Assembly (NCBI RefSeq): GCF_014078525.1
Contig: NZ_MU078694.1
Coordinates: 389,885-453,884, forward strand
Length of the DNA: 64,000 bases
DNA from: Nitrosopumilus sp. b3
GTDB taxonomy: Archaea; Thermoproteota; Nitrososphaeria; Nitrososphaerales; Nitrosopumilaceae
Direction: 5' to 3'
Shown piece after piece: positions 59,703-64,000 of this stretch. The stretch's first letter is position 1. Every line of letters begins with the position of its first letter. The notes under the pieces are model-generated. The model saw only the letters and a list, made by a program, of their open reading frames with translations. It ran no database searches and was not told the origin of the DNA. The translations under genes and the position numbers were made by a program.

Positions 59703-59817
59703 GTAATTAGATGAATTCCAACCAAAATTTCAAAAAAATAGCACCGTATTTTTGTAAAGTAAGGTTTATTGGTTTAAGATAATAATTAATGAACAATTGG
59801 TTTGCACGCCAACAAAA

Positions 59818-59848
59818 CCTAGGGTGGCAACATTGTTGTCATTCTAGG
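59818..59848. other. Imperfect inverted repeat between convergent genes
   Basis: CCTAG (59818-59822) and CTAGG (59844-59848) enclose TGGCAAC (59825-59831) and GTTGTCA (59835-59841), which also pair with one G-U. The structure ends 4 bp before the argS stop. It may be a shared 3' RNA structure or bidirectional terminator of malic enzyme and argS, or a small RNA hairpin. It lacks a T-run. Confidence 0.4.
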
Positions 59849-59851
59849 ACA

Positions 59852-61741
59852 TTACATTCTATCAGGAGCAGTAATTCCTAAAAGATTCAATGCTTTTTCA
59901 AGCGTAATTTTAAATGAATTAACTAAACATAAACGGGAATTTTCGAGATTTGTATCTCCCAGTTCCAAAACCTTACAATGTTCATAAAAGGAATTGAATG
60001 AAACTGCCAAGTCATGACAATATCTTGCGATTACTTTAGGGGACAAATTTTTTGCAGCATCACGTACTTGTAAATTAAAAAGACCAATATTTTTAATCAA
60101 ATCAAGTTCAGATTTCTCTTTGAGTAAAGAAAAATCAACATCAATTGTCGGGGTACGATTTGATTTCTCCAAAATTCTAGATGCACGAGCATGAGTATAT
60201 TGGATGTATGGTGCAGTATCACCTTCCAAACTAAGAGATTTTGTCAAATCAAATGTGATAATTTTATCCAAATCTTGTTTTATCATCTCATAGCGTAAAG
60301 TTGCAACAGATACACTGTGAGCAATTTTTTCAATTTCTGAGGAACTCATTTCAGGATGTCGCTTTTTTGTTTCTTCTTTTGTCTTCTCTTGGAGTAAGTG
60401 ATATACAGAATCTGCATTTACATACAATCCCTTTCGTCCAGACATTTGAGCTTGTTTTCCTTCAGTGTTCAATCCAAGCGTCTTGGCAGTTTCTGAGCTT
60501 AAAGTTACTGACTCATATCCAAGATGAACATATGCGTCAGGAACAGACTTGAATTTGCCCATAAGAGACGTAATGATTTTTTGCAGTCTTGCCTGGCGAG
60601 AATCAATTACAGTAACTACTTTGTCTCCAGAAAAATTTTGGGAAATGGGTTGATTTTTGTTCAGAGTAGTTTGCCAAAGGTCTTTAGAATCGGGCTGCAC
60701 CTTTTCATACTTTTCATAATTAAATGGATCATCAAGTAATCCGAGTTTCCATGCAGCATATGGGATATCTTTGGCAATGTATGTAGCAGTGCCATTACTT
60801 CTAACAATTACCTTATCATCTTCTTCTTTATTTTCACCTCTGATTACCCAGCATCCAGCATTCTTACCCTCTTTTTCAAATTCTATTAGAGACATTTCTT
60901 TGAGTTTTTCAAATATTTCACTCCACAATCCGGAACGAATGATTTGAGACTCAAAATTTAGGCAATCATAATAGACACCTAGATTCCAACAGGTTTCAAG
61001 CTGGCCTGCTAAAACTTTTCTTGTAATTTTATCTGCAAATTTTGCAGTTTCAGAATCACCATCCTCAAGTTCTTTTAGAACATTTTTTCTTATTTCTTCA
61101 AGACTTGGATCTTCCTCATATCTTTCAGTGGTTTTAACATAAACATCATCACCACAATAATGATCAAATTTCTTTCCATTGGGAGAATTCTCATCAAATC
61201 CAAAATGTTTGAAACCAACTATGATATCAGCTACTTGCAGACCAGAATCATCAATATAGTTTAGCACATTAACTTTGTAATTGGATTTTTTTAAAATTCT
61301 AGACACGGTATCTCCAATTATAATATTTCTGATATGTCCTATGTGAAGAGCTTTGTTAGGATTTACACTAGTGTGCTCAACTACAATTGGGGAGTTTTTT
61401 CCAATATCTACATCACCAAATTCCTCAAGATGTGATTCGGACAAAATTAATTGGTTTAATTTCTCCCAGTCTGCAAAGAAATTCAAATAACCAGACGGAT
61501 GTGCCTCAGATTTCAACACTAGTGTGCTAATACAATTCTGAAACTTTTCAGACAGCATTTGAGCAATGTCTTTTGGGCTTTTTTTGAGTGGTTTTGCCAG
61601 TAAAAACGAAATATTTGAGCTCACATCACCAAATCCTGGTTTTGCAGGTTCCACGGAAAATTTTACATCAGATATTGAAAGGTCATCAAGTATTTTGTTG
61701 AGATTATTTTCAATTTCATCAATAATTGATTTGAAAGTCAT
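59852..61741 (-). CDS. argS: Arginyl-tRNA synthetase
   Basis: 629 residues, class I. N-terminal Add-1 domain, HIGHIRN (HIGH), long insertion with GYESVTLSSETAKTLG, and KMS-like region GRKGLYVNAD; the C-terminal anticodon helix bundle contains QYTHARASRILEKS. Length matches archaeal ArgRS. It charges tRNA-Arg. The start ATG 61741 lies 2 bp after the stop of the upstream phosphatase gene (61743), so they form an operon. Confidence 0.92.
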   Translation of the reverse strand: MTFKSIIDEIENNLNKILDDLSISDVKFSVEPAKPGFGDVSSNISFLLAKPLKKSPKDIAQMLSEKFQNCISTLVLKSEAHPSGYLNFFADWEKLNQLILSESHLEEFGDVDIGKNSPIVVEHTSVNPNKALHIGHIRNIIIGDTVSRILKKSNYKVNVLNYIDDSGLQVADIIVGFKHFGFDENSPNGKKFDHYCGDDVYVKTTERYEEDPSLEEIRKNVLKELEDGDSETAKFADKITRKVLAGQLETCWNLGVYYDCLNFESQIIRSGLWSEIFEKLKEMSLIEFEKEGKNAGCWVIRGENKEEDDKVIVRSNGTATYIAKDIPYAAWKLGLLDDPFNYEKYEKVQPDSKDLWQTTLNKNQPISQNFSGDKVVTVIDSRQARLQKIITSLMGKFKSVPDAYVHLGYESVTLSSETAKTLGLNTEGKQAQMSGRKGLYVNADSVYHLLQEKTKEETKKRHPEMSSSEIEKIAHSVSVATLRYEMIKQDLDKIITFDLTKSLSLEGDTAPYIQYTHARASRILEKSNRTPTIDVDFSLLKEKSELDLIKNIGLFNLQVRDAAKNLSPKVIARYCHDLAVSFNSFYEHCKVLELGDTNLENSRLCLVNSFKITLEKALNLLGITAPDRM

Positions 61742-61742
61742 G

Positions 61743-62447
61743 TTATATCTCAGATAATTTAGGTGCTAATTTATCTAATGCCTCAATAACGCCATCTCCC
61801 GCATTAGAATTTACAGTTATAGTAGCCTCAGATTTTACAAGATCAGAAGCATTTCCAAGTGCGATGCTAGTTTTGGCCACTCTGAATAAAGGAATGTCTG
61901 TTGCACTATCACCAATTGCAATTACATCATCGCGTAAGATAGAGTACTTTTCCATGATGTTTGAAAATCCAAATCCCTTGTCAATACCGGGGGAATTTAT
62001 GTGAAAAGCATATTGACTATCAGATAACTCGACGTTAATTTTATTTTCAGTAAGTAGTTTTTTTGCAGCATCGAGATCAAATGTTCTCTCCAAAACAACT
62101 TCGGTCATTCTAGGAAAAACCAGTTTTTCCTTAACTCCATCGATATTATTTTGTATTACTTTTAATGCAGTTTTGCAGTCTTCAATATTTCCCAGAAGAA
62201 CATGATCATTTGAATCAAAAGTAAGGCATCCACCATTTTCACCAACAGTAATTTTTGTAGTTCCGCCGAATACTGAAAGCAAATATCCCTCAACAGATGA
62301 TCGGCCAGTAACAAAAATTACATTGTGTCCCATGTTGGTCAATCGTCTAAGTGCATCAAGAGCATCCAAATGGATTCTACCACCACCATTTTCAGTGATT
62401 GTTCCATCAATATCCACTGCAAATGTCTTCTTTTTCACAAAATCCAT
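61743..62447 (-). CDS. Phosphoglycolate phosphatase (HAD, Cof-type)
   Basis: 234 residues, HAD superfamily subclass IIB. The first motif VDIDGTITENGG (DxDxT) starts at residue 11; later blocks VIFVTGRS, Lys region and GDSATDIPLF (motif IV) complete the active site. The archaeal PGPase/Cof type acts on phosphoglycolate; other sugar phosphates are possible. Product glycolate could be used by the GlcD-like enzyme at 9508. Start ATG 62447, upstream of argS. Confidence 0.84.
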   Translation of the reverse strand: MDFVKKKTFAVDIDGTITENGGGRIHLDALDALRRLTNMGHNVIFVTGRSSVEGYLLSVFGGTTKITVGENGGCLTFDSNDHVLLGNIEDCKTALKVIQNNIDGVKEKLVFPRMTEVVLERTFDLDAAKKLLTENKINVELSDSQYAFHINSPGIDKGFGFSNIMEKYSILRDDVIAIGDSATDIPLFRVAKTSIALGNASDLVKSEATITVNSNAGDGVIEALDKLAPKLSEI

Positions 62448-62484
62448 TTTTTAAACCGAATAATATTTGCTACGTAAGTAGAAT

Positions 62485-63570
62485 CTAGGGTTTTATCATC
62501 AAAATCTTTTTTGTGAACTTCTCTGATGCAAACATGGCAATTATGCCCATAATTATTGCAGGTAAAATTGTATAAGCTAAAACAAGTTCAATTAATTCAA
62601 AATATACAAAATAGATCAAGCTTGGTGAAACCAATTTTCCCAGCAGGCTCTCATTGAAGGTATACATGACATAAGGATAGTAAATCATGTAAAACACAGA
62701 GCCTAATAATCCACCAACAAATATCAAGGATTTTCTAGATTTATTGACTTTTAAAATAATATCAGAGATTACAAAAGGAATTAAGTTTAGCGAGTAAAAC
62801 TGTATTGAATCATACAAAGCAAAATTTGGAACTATTGCAGTAGAACTGTAAATTAACAAAAATAGGCCTCCAAGCAGGCTCATCATTCCAAATCTATGAT
62901 CTGATAATCGAAAAATCAACAGCATTGAAAATGAAATAAGAAATGGGAATGCCAGACTTGCAACAAAAAAAGCAAATGTGGGTTCAGGATTTAATTGAAA
63001 ATAATCAGTGTTAGAAAAAGGCAGTGACAATGAAGATATTATCCCAGAGCCAGATAGCCAGATAGGCAATACAGCTAAGATTAGTAGAAAAGTAAATACA
63101 GATTTTAAATTGTTAATTTTCAAGTATCTTGAAATACCAACCATCCCACCAATACTACATAGAAACATTCCAAGTATCAAGGTCAAGTGGGGAGGACTAA
63201 GTAATCCATCCAAACCAAAATTTGAATGCCAAACAAAATCAAAAGGACCAGCTCCAACAAGTAATCCTATTCCAATTAATTTAATTTTTAAGGATAAAAA
63301 ATAGTAGTCTTTAGAATTCTGTAAGTTATGCCAACCAAAAAAAGAAAGGACAACTCCAATCAAAGATATTGCAACTCCAGTATACATCAAAGCATGTGGT
63401 GGAGAGAAAAAAGATTCAGGTCGATTTAACAGATGATTTGTAATATCCCAGCTTCCACCAACTGTCACTAACAAGATTCCAAAACTCGTAAAAAGACTTC
63501 CAAAAAGAAAAATCTTTTCAGAATAAATTTGTAAAAATTTCTTTGGAAGATCAGATTGTGAGAGAGGCAT
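62485..63570 (-). CDS. Polytopic membrane protein with paired SPPH motifs
   Basis: 361 residues and about nine to ten membrane helices. Two similar loops are seen: RPESFFSPPHALMYTG (about residues 51-66) and HSNFGLDGLLSPPHLTLILGM (near residues 117-137), each with His, Asp or Glu and Pro-Pro-His before a helix, a pattern of duplicated sites. Such SPPH-like motifs occur in uncharacterised membrane proteins where they may bind metal or haem. It is followed by a secreted-domain gene on the same strand (63596), perhaps its partner. Confidence 0.55.
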   Translation of the reverse strand: MPLSQSDLPKKFLQIYSEKIFLFGSLFTSFGILLVTVGGSWDITNHLLNRPESFFSPPHALMYTGVAISLIGVVLSFFGWHNLQNSKDYYFLSLKIKLIGIGLLVGAGPFDFVWHSNFGLDGLLSPPHLTLILGMFLCSIGGMVGISRYLKINNLKSVFTFLLILAVLPIWLSGSGIISSLSLPFSNTDYFQLNPEPTFAFFVASLAFPFLISFSMLLIFRLSDHRFGMMSLLGGLFLLIYSSTAIVPNFALYDSIQFYSLNLIPFVISDIILKVNKSRKSLIFVGGLLGSVFYMIYYPYVMYTFNESLLGKLVSPSLIYFVYFELIELVLAYTILPAIIMGIIAMFASEKFTKKILMIKP

Positions 63571-63595
63571 GACTAGCGTATCATTCCATAAAATA

Positions 63596-64000
63596 TTAGG
63601 GATTTACATTTACTGAATAATCTAAGACATATTCATTCTGATGATCTAAAATCCCCGAATAGGGATAATGAGACACGTTACTGGTATGTGGGATATCAAT
63701 AGATTTTACATAAATGGTAAAGATTCCTGTTTTTTCAGGAGTGATAATCAAGTCCAGATGATTTTTCGCTCCAGGGAAAATTGGCCTATTCATCGCTTCA
63801 ATTGAAGGGTATTTTGCAGTTGTAGATTCCAAACCACCGCTATAGTTTGCACCTATTTCATCACCAACTTCAACATGAACTGAAGATTGTGTAAAATCAT
63901 ATGTTGCAATCTCAACTATACCATCAGTTTTAGAAATAGTGGGAAACGATGTAGATAGTATGTGGATATCACCATAGTCACCTCGATTTTCTGAAGTTAT
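63596..64000 (-). CDS. Exported-looking beta-rich protein, C-terminal part (cut by window edge)
   Basis: The frame is open to the right edge, so the start lies beyond 64000; 134 residues plus stop are visible. The chain is beta-rich (DIHILSTSFPTISKTDGIVEIATYDF, LDLIITPEKTGIFTIYVKSIDI) with HTSNVSHYPYSG near the end, as in Ig-like surface proteins of this group. The TTG at 63832 is internal. It runs into the polytopic membrane gene after 25 bp, suggesting an operon. Function unknown. Confidence 0.5.
   Translation of the reverse strand: MTSENRGDYGDIHILSTSFPTISKTDGIVEIATYDFTQSSVHVEVGDEIGANYSGGLESTTAKYPSIEAMNRPIFPGAKNHLDLIITPEKTGIFTIYVKSIDIPHTSNVSHYPYSGILDHQNEYVLDYSVNVNP

Noticed and set aside
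59790..59882. Frame starting MNNWFARQQ on the plus strand
   Set aside because: It overlaps the end of argS, lies across the inverted repeat, and has no motif; chance frame.

Overview
The window looks like chromosomal DNA of an ammonia-oxidising archaeon of the Nitrosopumilus type (Thaumarchaeota/Nitrososphaerota). The DNA is AT-rich, coding is dense on both strands, and start codons (including many TTG and GTG) often lie about 25 bp behind a TATA-like box, as in leaderless archaeal transcripts. Marker genes include aEF-2, flap endonuclease Fen1 with a PCNA-binding tail, the archaeal cell-division protein CdvA, an archaeal proteasome beta subunit, two PAC2 proteins, tRNA (adenine-N1)-methyltransferase, a Mut7-C nuclease, and two enzymes of the futalosine menaquinone route (MqnD, MqnE). 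I see no IS element, prophage or CRISPR array; the window reads as core chromosome with many small lineage-specific genes.

Layout. 1-6.5 kb: start of aEF-2, a SIS protein, mqnD, a run of small genes, a thiamine-binding-type protein, mqnE and two TPR proteins. 6.6-15 kb: Lrp regulator, membrane J-domain protein, an HD-domain fusion protein, a GlcD-like flavoprotein, zinc-ribbon proteins and two stand-alone receiver domains. 15-24 kb: a secreted two-domain protein with a 30-bp tandem repeat, superoxide dismutase, a SNF2 ATPase, PAC2, a PD-(D/E)XK-like protein, an ArsC/Spx protein, a SWIM protein and a broken ywbE-like gene with a candidate small RNA. 24-32 kb: duplicated CxxC protein, an orphan DppBC permease pair, JAMM protease, a long coiled-coil protein, SRPBCC proteins and a nitroreductase. 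32-36 kb: a stress cluster (dps, uspA, DsrE-like) and tRNA-Ser(CGA). 36-44 kb: fen1, a soluble histidine kinase divergent from a PAS protein, acetyl-CoA synthetase, cdvA, a double ThyX protein and msrB. 44-51 kb: homoserine dehydrogenase with a coupled upstream mini-gene, PUA protein, Mut7-C, proteasome beta, M20 peptidase, NnrD and TrmI. 51-64 kb: a candidate small RNA with a hairpin terminator, zinc proteins, a cytosolic duplicated chemoreceptor-Cache protein, PNPOx, PAC2, CBS, malic enzyme, ArgS, phosphoglycolate phosphatase and membrane/surface proteins cut by the right edge.

Strongest unexplained signals: (1) a GTGC/GCAC palindrome ending exactly 47 nt before the start codons of both dps and uspA; (2) a proteasome beta subunit whose catalytic Thr1 position is Ala; (3) a 713-residue protein with no membrane segment, built from two copies of [chemoreceptor-tip helix + Cache-like domain]; (4) two GC-richer intergenic stretches with RNA-like signals near 23.7 and 51.2 kb; (5) a double ThyX protein whose signature motif is split between its halves; (6) about a dozen Cys-rich proteins under 62 residues. 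Most small genes listed here rest on reading frame and Cys/TM pattern alone.
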